A stretch of DNA of 64,000 bases. It comes from an uncultured Myroides sp. GTDB lineage: Bacteria; Bacteroidota; Bacteroidia; Flavobacteriales; Flavobacteriaceae. The notes under the pieces were generated by a model. That model was given only the letters and a program-made list of their open reading frames with translations. It was not told where the DNA came from and searched no databases. The stretch lies in NCBI GenBank assembly GCA_913777665.1, contig CAJYTF010000053.1, forward strand, positions 49,318 through 113,317, in the 5' to 3' direction. A program made the translations under genes and the position numbers. Below are positions 17,269-26,224 of this stretch, in pieces. How positions within the stretch are numbered: position 1 is the first letter of the stretch; the number at the start of each line of letters is the position of its first letter.

Positions 17269-18714
17269 CTAATAATCACCACGATAGCTGAAAACATCGA
17301 TTGGTAAATGAATTAGGTCTAAATACTCAATTGGTTTACATTCAAATTTTTTGTTGTCTTGTGTGATGATTTCTACTGTAAAATCTTTGTATTTGTCTTT
17401 TCTTCTTTGTAAATATCTCGAAACTCTATTCAAATCTCTTTGGCTGTTTTTTGGAATGTTACCGGTTTTGTAAACCCCTGAAAAAATAGATTTTTGTGAA
17501 TCTTTCAAATATATTTCACCGTGAATATAACTTTGATGAATATCATCTTCTGAAAAAGCATCATTGAACTCGTAATCGTCAAAATTTTGAATTAAATAAT
17601 AATTATCTGCCAAAATTGAAGTTGAACCAATATTGTAAATGTAATATGGTAGAATTTTTCTATTTGAATGAACAGAATGACTATAACTTGTTGTTCCGCA
17701 TTCTAAAGGTTTTTGTCGTTTCCTAAAAAGATTTAATCTTAAGTTCAACTTTTTTCGTTCAACCAAAATAGTGTCTTTAAGCTTATATTTCTTTTTGTTG
17801 GGGTACGTTATTTCGGTTTTTTGGTTTTGAAAATTTTGATGTTCTGTTTTCCAAAGAATTAATCCGCCATATTCTTTTTCAGGGTAATATGTATGAGTAA
17901 AAGTTTCCAACAATGCTCCCGTTTGCGGATTGTAATTATATTCACTCATTAAACGATCTTCAAAACTTACTTTTTTCTGGTTTAATATTCCTGCTTTAAA
18001 ATGATAATTGTATAAACTGTCGCCCACAGAAATATTTCGGTAAAGTTTATCATCTATTAATTGTTCGTGTTTTGCAAACCGAATTCCGTTGGGCTGAACA
18101 TAAATAGAATCAGAATAGTAATTTTTTTCAGAAATATATTTTAATTGAGAAGTAGCGCCATTGTCATATTTTCTTGAAAAATTCTGGTTCTTTTTGGTTT
18201 CGTGATAGTTCCACAAACTGTCTTTTGGATTGATGATGTATTTTTCTGAAGAGGAAGAAATTATTTTCCCATTCTTATTAGATTTTGACACCACTTCAAA
18301 CCATTCAATTTTTGGTTTATCGGAATAAGGATAACTTACAGTTTGCGTTTGTTGCAACGCATCTTCGTTTCTTTTTAACTCAAAATAATTTGCTTTTTTA
18401 TTATTTCCAAGATAATTGAAAGTGTACCAAGTTTCAGAAAAATCGGCATTAATCAAACGGTTTTCTTTATCAAAAACATAAGTTACGGTATCTTTTTCGC
18501 CATTGGCAGTGAGTTTGTTGGTCGCAGAATTGTAATCAATTTGTTTAATGATTTTCCCGTTGTTGTGCAGTTTTATGGTTTTGATATTGTACGCTTGATA
18601 CGTTTCAATCTTTCCCGAAAGTATTTTTACCCAATCGTTTGTATTGAGTTTTTTTTGAGCCCAAACAAAATTTTGAGTACAGAAAAATAGGATTAATAAT
18701 GATATCTTTTTCAT
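17269..18714 (-). CDS. Secreted YwqK/YD-like beta-repeat protein
   Basis: A 481-residue protein with a signal peptide ending VWAQ (residue 20). Repeated hairpin units are visible, such as KLHNNGKIIKQIDYN, VFDKENRLINADF and YNYNPQTGALLETF. The C-terminal part (DDIHQSYIHGEIYLKDSQ onwards) lacks repeats. This type is frequent in Bacteroidota and function is generally unknown; some relatives lie next to polymorphic toxins as immunity-like proteins, but I see no toxin gene here. It overlaps the next gene by 4 bp and looks intact. Confidence 0.6.
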   Translation of the reverse strand: MKKISLLILFFCTQNFVWAQKKLNTNDWVKILSGKIETYQAYNIKTIKLHNNGKIIKQIDYNSATNKLTANGEKDTVTYVFDKENRLINADFSETWYTFNYLGNNKKANYFELKRNEDALQQTQTVSYPYSDKPKIEWFEVVSKSNKNGKIISSSSEKYIINPKDSLWNYHETKKNQNFSRKYDNGATSQLKYISEKNYYSDSIYVQPNGIRFAKHEQLIDDKLYRNISVGDSLYNYHFKAGILNQKKVSFEDRLMSEYNYNPQTGALLETFTHTYYPEKEYGGLILWKTEHQNFQNQKTEITYPNKKKYKLKDTILVERKKLNLRLNLFRKRQKPLECGTTSYSHSVHSNRKILPYYIYNIGSTSILADNYYLIQNFDDYEFNDAFSEDDIHQSYIHGEIYLKDSQKSIFSGVYKTGNIPKNSQRDLNRVSRYLQRRKDKYKDFTVEIITQDNKKFECKPIEYLDLIHLPIDVFSYRGDY

Positions 18715-19358
18715 TGATTATTTAATTCAAATTCAACATAAACAATTAATTTTCCGTTGGTTGATTTTAATTTTATTTCTTTGTTTTTTCTTCCTTCAAA
18801 ACCTTTGCCTATATTTAAATTTTCTTTTAAAACAAATGGTTCAAAAACGGTAAAAACACTATCTTTTTTCTTTAAAACCAATTGCAATTTATCGTTAATA
18901 ATATCTTTTGGGAAAGGCGTTTCTGTTGAATAATAAATTCCTAATGATGCTAAAGCCTTGTTGGTGTACGGATTAAAACTCCGCTCGAACTCGGCATAAA
19001 TCAAGCTGTCTTTTTGGTTGATGAACTGCAATTTATACTCATCATTAGCAATTTCCAAATAATAATCTCCCGCTCCGTTGGGTGAGATCATATCGTTTTT
19101 AGCTCTTTCTTGGTGCCACAATTCCAGTGATTTTTCTTCAAGAGAATCGATAATATTTTGACTGTAATAGTCGTTTTTCAAAATTCGGATATTGGTAATT
19201 TTTGCAGAAGTTAAGTCTTCTCCTTTTTTATAGGCATTCCATTCGTCCCAGATTACTGGCCAAATCATTGAAACAATAAAGGTAAAAGCAACCAAAAGAA
19301 TCAATAAAATTCCCGAAATAAGAAAAGTTTTCAGTAATTTTTGCGTTAGTTTACCCAT
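18711..19358 (-). CDS. Membrane-anchored protein, paralogue of the 19358-19909 product
   Basis: A 215-residue protein with one hydrophobic anchor (residues 12-34) and an extracytoplasmic domain. It shares with the neighbouring 183-residue protein the anchor position, an ITNIRILKNDYY/ISEIRIYKNEHF strand, and the ending TNGKLIVYVEFEL/TDGKIMVYMVLNF, so the two arose by tandem duplication. Start and stop codons of the pair overlap by one base. The family is unknown to me. Confidence 0.6.
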   Translation of the reverse strand: MGKLTQKLLKTFLISGILLILLVAFTFIVSMIWPVIWDEWNAYKKGEDLTSAKITNIRILKNDYYSQNIIDSLEEKSLELWHQERAKNDMISPNGAGDYYLEIANDEYKLQFINQKDSLIYAEFERSFNPYTNKALASLGIYYSTETPFPKDIINDKLQLVLKKKDSVFTVFEPFVLKENLNIGKGFEGRKNKEIKLKSTNGKLIVYVEFELNNQ

Positions 19359-19909
19359 TAGTTATATTCAAAATTTAAAACCATATACACCATAATTTTT
19401 CCGTCGGTTGAGGTTTGTTTTACTTCGACTTGTTGACCAAAAGCATTATTTTTTGTTTCTTTAGGAAGATAATCTGCAAAACGAAAAGCGGGAAAAGTAG
19501 ATAATTCTTCGCCATTTTCTACATAAGCCAAATAAAACTGACCATTGATTTTCTCTTGCGGAATTTTGGGCGTTTCGTCTATCCCGAATTTTGATACAAA
19601 AGGTGCTCGCAGAATACTTTCAGAATTTTGTGAAGATGCATAGCTGATTTTATCATCAACACCATTCACTGAAAACCAGTATTGATGCGAAACGTCAAGG
19701 TTGTTTTCTACGAAATGTTCGTTTTTGTAGATTCTTATTTCCGAAATGCTGTATGAAACTGATGTGTTTTCAAATTGCGTAGAATCATTATTCTTTAGTG
19801 CAGGAATTACTTCTGTTGTAATTAACATATAGCCAAATCCGCAAAAAAACAGAATGGAAAGTATCAGAAAAATCTGAATTAATCTGGTATTAAATTTTGA
19901 TAGTTGCAT
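19358..19909 (-). CDS. Membrane-anchored protein, tandem paralogue of the 18711-19358 product
   Basis: A 183-residue protein with one N-terminal anchor (residues 10-32) followed by an extracytoplasmic domain that is beta-rich near its end. See the paralogous gene for the shared segments. The start lies 3 bp after the stop of the frameshifted gene upstream, so the cluster reads as one operon. The function is unknown. Confidence 0.6.
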   Translation of the reverse strand: MQLSKFNTRLIQIFLILSILFFCGFGYMLITTEVIPALKNNDSTQFENTSVSYSISEIRIYKNEHFVENNLDVSHQYWFSVNGVDDKISYASSQNSESILRAPFVSKFGIDETPKIPQEKINGQFYLAYVENGEELSTFPAFRFADYLPKETKNNAFGQQVEVKQTSTDGKIMVYMVLNFEYN

Positions 19910-19912
19910 AGT

Positions 19913-20835
19913 TTATTTGTTTTCTAATTCCCAATCTTTAAAAACTTCAATTAAGTGCTTCATAATTCTTCTTTTATCATACTCATCAAATTTATCTGAA
20001 GTCAGTGAACTGTAAAGAAGATAATCTGTAGAATCGTACTCTAATTCATCATTAACAATACTTTGAAAGCGTTGGTAAAGTCATAATAATCATTCCATTG
20101 GGGTTTATCTATTTTCAGAATCTCTTCCATTTTTTGCAGATAATAGGTTTTTAATTCATTAAAATATTTTGAACGAAGCATTGGCAAAAGTTCTTCTTTT
20201 CCGTTTTGAAACTCTTGTAAAGCCTTTGCATATTGGATTTCATTATAGATAATACTGTCTTTTATCGATTGTTTTTCTTTGTAATAATCTACAAAATCGT
20301 TATCGGGCATCAATCCATTTTCTATAAACCAATCCAAAGTTTTTGTGTAGCGTTCGTTTTCGTTTTTAATTTTTTCGATGGATGACAGAGATTTAACTTG
20401 CTGTTCCATTTTTTGCAATTGTTCCCATTCTATACTTTGATAATGCACCACGATTTTGTATTCGTTTTTCTCTTTTTTAATGAAGAACAAATCGTGGTAA
20501 GTTTTGCTTCCATCCAATGCTCGATGTAGACAAGCGTTGCCTTCTGTTATTAGATAAGAATAAAAATCTTCGCTATCTACCAATTTCCGAAGCGATAATT
20601 TTTTAGGGACAGAACCCATATTATTTTTATAAATCAATGAATTTTGCTCATTGATTGGATCCATATTAATGAAGACTTTATATGTAAAATCGTTTATCCA
20701 AATAGTATCCATTTTATAATTATTGATTGAAATAATTAAATCGCTTTTTAAAATGGCTTTACGTAGGCTTGTATTTTGTGCATTTCCGAAAAACGGTAGC
20801 AGAATTAAGGAAAAAAGGAATGTTTTTATTTTCAT
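19913..20835 (-). pseudogene. Secreted protein gene with a C-terminal frameshift
   Basis: A 264-codon ORF with a signal peptide ending GNAQ runs from 20835 to a TAG at 20041-20043. In the -1 frame, reading continues without a stop from around the TTTC at 20065-20070 as SIVNDELEYDSTDYLLYSS, then SLTSDKFDEYDKRR and DWELENK, to a TAA at 19913. The span is 923 nt, one short of a multiple of three, so loss of one T in a T-run (GCTTTTCAA to GCTTTCAA) is the simplest cause. The extension has normal coding character and ends 3 bp before the next start. The family is unknown; the product is helical and charged. Confidence 0.75.
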
Positions 20836-20861
20836 TGTTTGTGCGTTTTTAAATTCAATTG

Positions 20862-21601
20862 CTACTCTTCAAAAGTTCTGGCATCGTAGCTTTTTATTTT
20901 AAAAGTTCCGTTTTTGTATTTGGCTTTTCTGGTAATTGTTTTTCCATTAATCTGACTTAGAAAGCTATACGAGATTATTTTTCTCTTTGAATCAAACTGT
21001 ATTTCTAAAGGTTTGTAATGTTCTAAGCACCTTTCAACTCGTACATGCCTGTTACCGGATTCTTTTCATTATATGTTGCATCAATTTTTGTCCAAGAACA
21101 CACCGACAGCGTTTTTCTGGCAGTTAACTTTACTTTTCTTTGATAAATGTAAACCTCGTAACAAGAAAAAGACATTTCGTCCATACGTTTTATCAATAAA
21201 AATTCATCGTTATCTAATGAATAAACTTGATCATAATAATCAAAGGTTTTCAACTCTTTCAGGATTACTTTTTTATCTTTCAGAACATAATTCCAGCGGT
21301 CGAATCCGTGTCTTAAAGTAAAAAGTTGGTAATCTCCGAATTCTTTAAAAGTAAAATCTGTGTACAGACTGTCTAATCCATTTTTAAAATTTTGAAAAGA
21401 TTGAATGTTGTCCTTCTCCAGCGTATAAATTAATTGAGTATCAAATTTTTAAACAGCAGTATTTAACTCACTTTCATCTATGCTTGCTTCTACTGAGTTT
21501 AGTTCCAAAAAAGCTTCAATAAGAAGATTTTCTTGAGTTTTCTGTGCCAGTAATTTTAGCGAGAAAAACAATAAATAGGTAAGGAATATTACTTTTTTCA
21601 T
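20862..21601 (-). pseudogene. Secreted protein gene with an in-frame stop and a frameshift
   Basis: Reading from ATG 21601 gives a signal peptide (MKKVIFLTYLLFF... ending LLAQ) and LLIEAFLELNS, then TAA at 21449-21451 (codon 51). The same frame then stays open through KFDTQLIYTLEK, FTFKEFGDYQLF and CYEVYIYQRKVKL to GMYELKGA and a TAG at 21023. The -1 frame continues with CLEHYKPLEIQFDSK, GKTITRKAKYKNG and SYDARTFEE to a TAG at 20862. The 740-nt span is again one short of a multiple of three. So at least one substitution and one single-base deletion have accumulated. Only a 76-codon internal fragment is open with its own ATG. Confidence 0.78.
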
Positions 21602-21616
21602 TTTTAAAATAAATCA

Positions 21617-22342
21617 TTAATAATATTTCTTTTTCCAGAACTGCCACCATTTTCTTTTAACTTTTATTATATATTCACCTACCATTGGACTTTCTTTTTT
21701 AATGATAAGGTTAGTTATTGGTAAATCTTTTCTGTAAACAATTGTCCGAGTATCGCTTTCCCAACCGGTTGCTTTAAGGACAAGAACAATTTCTTCAGCC
21801 GTAAAATCATCGGGTACATTTAAAGTGAAATTTCCTAAAGTATCTGTTATAGCACTAATATTGGTGCCTTCTATAAAAACATACTCATAGTCTAAGGTTT
21901 CGTCTGTATTTTCATTTATAATACTACCCGAAATAGTTTTCTTTAAGCTGTCTGTTGCGGCTTTTTCTAGAAATTTTTCAATAGAATTAATGTTACTGCT
22001 TACAACTGTTTGATCTTGTTTTGTTAGATTTTGTTCAGATGTGAATGTGCCTTTGACAGACCCAACAACTAATAACGTTGTAATTGTTTTGCTTAAGTGG
22101 AAGTTTTTTCTTTCAGATTGATTACTTAATAATCGGTTTGTTTGTAATGGAGACATTTTAGCACAAATATCTCTTGACGGGTTTTCTATGATTTTAATGA
22201 TTTCCGAATCAGAAAGTATTGAAAAATCAACTACGTTTTTTGAACATAAGTCACAGAATTTTCCACTATCGGATTGTTCCATGTTAGCCCACACAATCTT
22301 TTCACAAGGATTTTCGATCGATACAATATATTCTCTTTTCAT
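21617..22342 (-). CDS. Protein with N-terminal Cys motif and carboxypeptidase-like regulatory domain
   Basis: A 241-residue protein starting MKREYIVSIENPCEKIVW. The N-terminal 50 residues have a PCEK...KFCDLCSKNVVDFS pattern with a Cys pair, seen at the start of many flavobacterial proteins. A hydrophobic segment follows near residue 90. Residues about 135-200 form a carboxypeptidase-regulatory-like (CarboxypepD_reg) beta-sandwich: TISGSIINENTDETL, then ISAITDTLGNFTLNVP. The tail, RKWWQFWKKKYY, is strongly basic and aromatic. The start at 22342 is chosen over an upstream ATG that adds only a hydrophobic AT-rich run. It is the upstream-most gene of the secreted cluster and intact. Confidence 0.65.
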   Translation of the reverse strand: MKREYIVSIENPCEKIVWANMEQSDSGKFCDLCSKNVVDFSILSDSEIIKIIENPSRDICAKMSPLQTNRLLSNQSERKNFHLSKTITTLLVVGSVKGTFTSEQNLTKQDQTVVSSNINSIEKFLEKAATDSLKKTISGSIINENTDETLDYEYVFIEGTNISAITDTLGNFTLNVPDDFTAEEIVLVLKATGWESDTRTIVYRKDLPITNLIIKKESPMVGEYIIKVKRKWWQFWKKKYY

Positions 22343-22500
22343 GTTTAAAATAATTTTAATAAATACAATTAAAATAAACATCTAATGTACAAGATGTTAT
22401 TGAAAAGATTTGTAGTACTTGTTTTACAGCTGTGTAGAATTTTTAAACAACAAGTTTACTATAAAGAATGTGAATTATAGATATAAGTAAAAAGAAGATT

Positions 22501-23574
22501 TTATATAACTTTAGTTTCAAAATGCTGCATTACTTCAACTAACTTTTGAACACTTGCCATTGATAAAGCGTTATACATTGATGCTCTGTATCCACCTGCG
22601 GTTCTATGTCCTTTTACTCCGTAAATTCCTTCGCTTGAACACGTTTCATCAAATGCTTTAGTTAGATTTTCATCTTTCAGAAAAAAAGTAGCGTTCATTA
22701 CAGAGCGATCTTCAACTGCTGCGGTTCCATAAAACAGACTATTTCTATCAATTTCAGAATACATTAAATTGGCTTTTGCATTATTTCTACGTTCTGCAGC
22801 AGCAATTCCGCCTAAATCTTTCAGCCAATTCATTGTAAGATAACTTACATAAACCGAAAAAACAGAAGGTGTATTATACATACTTTCTCTTTCGATATGC
22901 TTTTTATAGTTCATGATATTCGGAATACTTCTGTTGGTTTTATCCAGCAATTCATCTTTTACAACGATCAAATTTACTCCAGATGTTCCCGCATTTTTTT
23001 GGGCACAAGCATAGATCAAATCGAACTTTGAAAAATCTAAATTCCGAGAGAAAATATCCGAACTCATATCGCACACCAACGGAACATTAGTTTTAGGAAA
23101 ATCTTTAAACTGTGTACCGTAAATGGTATTGTTAGATGTAATGTGCAAGTAATCTAAATCATTAGGAATGAAGATATTTTTGGGAATATAATTGTAATTT
23201 TTATCTTTTGATGATGCAACTTCAACCACTTCACCAAAATAAGCAGCTTCATTTTTTGCATTATTTGCCCAATTTCCTGTATTTACATAGCCTGCTTTTC
23301 CGTCAACTTTCATTAAATTATTGGCAACTCGAACAAATTCTAAACTAGCTCCGCCTTGCAGAAGCAAAGCAGAATATCCTTTACCTTGCAAATTCAATAA
23401 TTCCAAAGCTAAACTTCGAGCCGAATTCATAATTTCAACAAAAGAAGGATCTCTGTGAGAAATTTCTATTAAAGACAATCCCGAATTATTGAAATTCAAC
23501 ACGGCTTCCGAAGCTTTTTGTAAAACTCCTGGTGGCAAAATACTTGGTCCGGAACTAAAATTATGAATTTTCAT
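22501..23574 (-). CDS. serC: 3-phosphoserine aminotransferase
   Basis: A 357-residue PLP enzyme that makes phosphoserine from 3-phosphohydroxypyruvate and glutamate in serine synthesis. It starts KIHNFSSGPSILPP, the SerC hallmark. The PLP lysine lies in ACAQKNAGTSGVNL, and the C-terminal GVKGHRTAGGYRASMYNA motif binds the phosphate. Length is standard. It shares the direction of the small membrane protein and holA upstream of it, but the 25-bp gap leaves co-transcription open. Confidence 0.94.
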   Translation of the reverse strand: MKIHNFSSGPSILPPGVLQKASEAVLNFNNSGLSLIEISHRDPSFVEIMNSARSLALELLNLQGKGYSALLLQGGASLEFVRVANNLMKVDGKAGYVNTGNWANNAKNEAAYFGEVVEVASSKDKNYNYIPKNIFIPNDLDYLHITSNNTIYGTQFKDFPKTNVPLVCDMSSDIFSRNLDFSKFDLIYACAQKNAGTSGVNLIVVKDELLDKTNRSIPNIMNYKKHIERESMYNTPSVFSVYVSYLTMNWLKDLGGIAAAERRNNAKANLMYSEIDRNSLFYGTAAVEDRSVMNATFFLKDENLTKAFDETCSSEGIYGVKGHRTAGGYRASMYNALSMASVQKLVEVMQHFETKVI

Positions 23575-23599
23575 TATTACTTCTAAATTTAAAAGAGAC

Positions 23600-23782
23600 C
23601 TACACCCTACCTTTCAACGCATTAAAAACCCAGGCAATTGCAAAAAAGCCCACGCCAACTGCGCCAAAGCCCCAGCCGGCAACATCGGCATAGCGATAAA
23701 TTGCCAAACCAACTAAAATACAGCCCATAAGAACCATGATTAATGTTGCCCAGCCTAATATTTTGTTTTTATTTAATGACAT
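23600..23782 (-). CDS. CAL67264-type small membrane protein
   Basis: A 60-residue protein with two hydrophobic helices, about residues 9-28 and 34-55, linked by RYADVAGWG. It ends AWVFNALKGRV. The sequence matches my memory of a small conserved flavobacterial membrane protein family (CAL67264). The function is unknown. It lies between holA and serC on the same strand. Confidence 0.75.
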   Translation of the reverse strand: MSLNKNKILGWATLIMVLMGCILVGLAIYRYADVAGWGFGAVGVGFFAIAWVFNALKGRV

Positions 23783-23798
23783 AATTTGAGTTTTAAAA

Positions 23799-24818
23799 TT
23801 AACGAAGTACTCTAATTAAAAGTTCTTTCAATAAATCGTCATGGGTTAAGCTTCCGTTTACACCTTTTCCTTTTAAGTCGATTTCGCGGATTACGGCGAT
23901 TGTCTGACTTACTTTTTTCATGGGATAAATCTTACTTGCTGCCTGATAATCTTTCAATCCATATTGATTAATTCCCAATTGTTTGGCAATATCCGCCGGG
24001 TTTGCACCTGCATTTTTATAAATCATTCCGTGATATTGCAGCAGTTTAGAAAAGAAATTATAAAGCAAAGATGTTGTAACAACAAATGGATTGCTTTTTG
24101 TATTTAACGCAAAATATTTGGCTATACTAAAAGCTTTTGCTTCATTTTTATAAGCAACTGCATTAATCAATTCAAAATTATTGTATTCTTTACTTATCCC
24201 GATGTTTTCTTCAACCAAATCGGCAGTAATCAGTTTATCGTTTTTTAAAACAATCTTTAACTTATCAATTTCGTTTGAAATCTTACTTAAATCGTTCCCT
24301 AAAAATTCAACCAACATAGCAACCGCTTTGGGTTCAATTTCTAATTTTTCATCGCTGATCAAGGTTTTTATCCAACCTTCAACCTGATAATCTTTTAATT
24401 TATTACTTTCGAAAATTTCGGCAAATTCAGATTTTGATAGCGTTTTATAAAGTTCTTTGCGTTTATCCAGCGTTTTGTATTTGTAACAAAATACGATAAT
24501 GGTTGATGGCTGAACACTTTTAAAGTACGACGAAAACTGATCAATTGTTTTAACCAATTCCTGGGCTTCTTTAACCACAACCAACATTTTATCGCCCATA
24601 AAAGGATATTGACGAGCTTGTGACATAATATCGTTCACAGAAACATCTTTGCCGTATAAAACAACTTGATTGAACGATTTTTCTTCTTCTGAAATTACAC
24701 TATTGGTAAAATAATCACTTAAAAAATCAATAAAATAAGGTTCTTCGCCCATTAAAAAATACACCGGTTTGTAGCCATCTTTTTTAAAGGAAGTAATCAT
24801 TTTTTTTAGCTCACTCAT
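23799..24818 (-). CDS. holA: DNA polymerase III delta subunit
   Basis: A 339-residue clamp-loader subunit that opens the beta clamp. The N-terminal DNA_pol3_delta domain begins with YFLMGEEPYFIDFLSDYF, and the KMLVVVKEAQEL and IIVFCYKYKTLDKRKELYKTL segments are typical. The C-terminal helical collar follows. Divergent from the HsdR_N-domain gene, across 53 bp, an arrangement that recurs in flavobacteria. Confidence 0.9.
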   Translation of the reverse strand: MSELKKMITSFKKDGYKPVYFLMGEEPYFIDFLSDYFTNSVISEEEKSFNQVVLYGKDVSVNDIMSQARQYPFMGDKMLVVVKEAQELVKTIDQFSSYFKSVQPSTIIVFCYKYKTLDKRKELYKTLSKSEFAEIFESNKLKDYQVEGWIKTLISDEKLEIEPKAVAMLVEFLGNDLSKISNEIDKLKIVLKNDKLITADLVEENIGISKEYNNFELINAVAYKNEAKAFSIAKYFALNTKSNPFVVTTSLLYNFFSKLLQYHGMIYKNAGANPADIAKQLGINQYGLKDYQAASKIYPMKKVSQTIAVIREIDLKGKGVNGSLTHDDLLKELLIRVLR

Positions 24819-24859
24819 AAACTTTCACAGATTTATAAAGATTTTTTAAAGAGAATGAA

Positions 24860-24867
24860 TAAATTTG
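24860..24867 (+). promoter_or_regulatory. -7 element TAAATTTG directly before ATG
   Basis: TAAATTTG ends 4 nt before the ATG at 24872 (spacer CAAT). The predicted transcript would be leaderless or nearly so, as for rlmD and smpB. Confidence 0.6.
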
Positions 24868-24871
24868 CAAT

Positions 24872-25306
24872 ATGCGTGATTTAAATTTTCCCGATTTTCA
24901 ATTTCGTTTCAAAAATAATGAAAATAAACGGTTCATTTTCGATGACATCAGGAAAAAATACGTTTTGTTAACGCCCGAAGAATGGGTGCGGCAACATGTG
25001 GTTCAGTTTTTGATTAAAGTGAAAATGTATCCGCAATCGCATATAAACGTAGAGAAAGTTGTAAAAATTAACGACATGAACAAACGTTACGATGTAGTTG
25101 TTTTTACGCCGAAAGGATCTATTTTTTTGTTGGTTGAATGTAAAGAACCATCGGTAAAGATAACCCAATCGGTTTTTGATCAAATTGCGCGTTACAACAT
25201 GAGCTTAAATGCCCAGTTTTTAATGGTTACCAACGGTTTAAATCATTATTATTGTAAATTAGATTATGTAAATAAAAAATATCAGTTTTTAACTGATTTA
25301 CCTTAA
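24872..25306 (+). CDS. HsdR N-terminal-like nuclease-domain protein
   Basis: A 144-residue protein that consists almost only of a type I restriction enzyme R N-terminal-like domain (HSDR_N_2). The PD-(D/E)xK pattern is visible: KRYDVVVFTPKG gives the Asp and FLLVECKEP gives the E-x-K. No methylase or specificity gene is nearby, so this is not a restriction system; a stand-alone nuclease-fold protein beside holA is a common flavobacterial arrangement and might act in DNA repair or replication. That role is inference. A lipoprotein gene follows after 9 bp. Confidence 0.82.
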   Translation: MRDLNFPDFQFRFKNNENKRFIFDDIRKKYVLLTPEEWVRQHVVQFLIKVKMYPQSHINVEKVVKINDMNKRYDVVVFTPKGSIFLLVECKEPSVKITQSVFDQIARYNMSLNAQFLMVTNGLNHYYCKLDYVNKKYQFLTDLP

Positions 25307-25315
25307 AAGTTAAAT

Positions 25316-26224
25316 ATGAGTAAAAATTTCATATATATAGGATTGTTGGTAGCAGCTGTTTTTGTTTCATGCAACAAAGAAAAAACATCGATACCAAACG
25401 ATTCAAATAACGATACTATTACAGAAATTCTTTATTCCAGCGATCCTGATTATGTTTTATCGAACAAAAATGCACAAGAGTTGGTTGAGCATTTAGAGAA
25501 CGAACAAAAGGATTTAAAGCGCAAATTAAAAAAGGCTAACAAAAAGGAAGCCGAAGCATTGTTTATTGATTATTACAAGCGTTTAACCGTGATTGTAGAT
25601 TCTATAAACATGGCAGAAACCAATACTTTAAAGGCTTACCATAAATTAGGTACTGAAAAGCACGATACCATTTTGCGTAAGGAAAATACATACGATAAGG
25701 TTGGTTTGTATTTTAGAAAGATTGATTCTACTACCTACGATTTTAAAATTAAACCAGGCTATTTCTACAATTTATTCCATAAAAAGATTACCCGAGAATA
25801 CGAAGAATATTTAAAATTACGCTTCGCAGAGCATAAACTTTTATACGATTCTCAATTTAAAAAAGAAAAAATTACGTTAGAACAACAACGAAATTTAATT
25901 ATTAGTTGGGAAAAATTCATTGTTAAAAACAAAGAGTTCAAGTTTATTGATTATGCTAAAAAATCGTACACCGATGCGTTGATGATGTATTTGTTTGGAA
26001 CTTCAACAAAACCAGCTTTCGAGGTTTCGAACAAGAAACTTTACGTAGAAAACGAACAAGAATATATCACGTTTGTAAAGAAAAATCCTAAATTAATTTC
26101 GGTTGAAATTACCAAATCATTCCTGAAACATTTTTATGCGAACGATAAAAACTTCACTGCTGAAGTATTTTATTTAGATTTGAAAGATTTCACTAAAAAA
26201 GAAATTTCTGAGCGCTTGAAATAA
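25316..26224 (+). CDS. Lipoprotein of unknown function
   Basis: A 302-residue predicted lipoprotein; the signal peptide ends at a lipobox-like FVSC (Cys19). The mature part begins with an acidic linker, then a long charged helix (LVEHLENEQKDLKRKLKKANKKEAEA), which may form a coiled coil. The remainder is mixed alpha/beta with many lysines. No family is recognised. It overlaps the glycosyltransferase gene by one base, so the two are co-transcribed. Confidence 0.65.
   Translation: MSKNFIYIGLLVAAVFVSCNKEKTSIPNDSNNDTITEILYSSDPDYVLSNKNAQELVEHLENEQKDLKRKLKKANKKEAEALFIDYYKRLTVIVDSINMAETNTLKAYHKLGTEKHDTILRKENTYDKVGLYFRKIDSTTYDFKIKPGYFYNLFHKKITREYEEYLKLRFAEHKLLYDSQFKKEKITLEQQRNLIISWEKFIVKNKEFKFIDYAKKSYTDALMMYLFGTSTKPAFEVSNKKLYVENEQEYITFVKKNPKLISVEITKSFLKHFYANDKNFTAEVFYLDLKDFTKKEISERLK

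Noticed and set aside
24872..25306. Type I restriction system
   Set aside because: Only the HsdR N-terminal-like domain is present; no HsdM or HsdS genes and no helicase domain are nearby.
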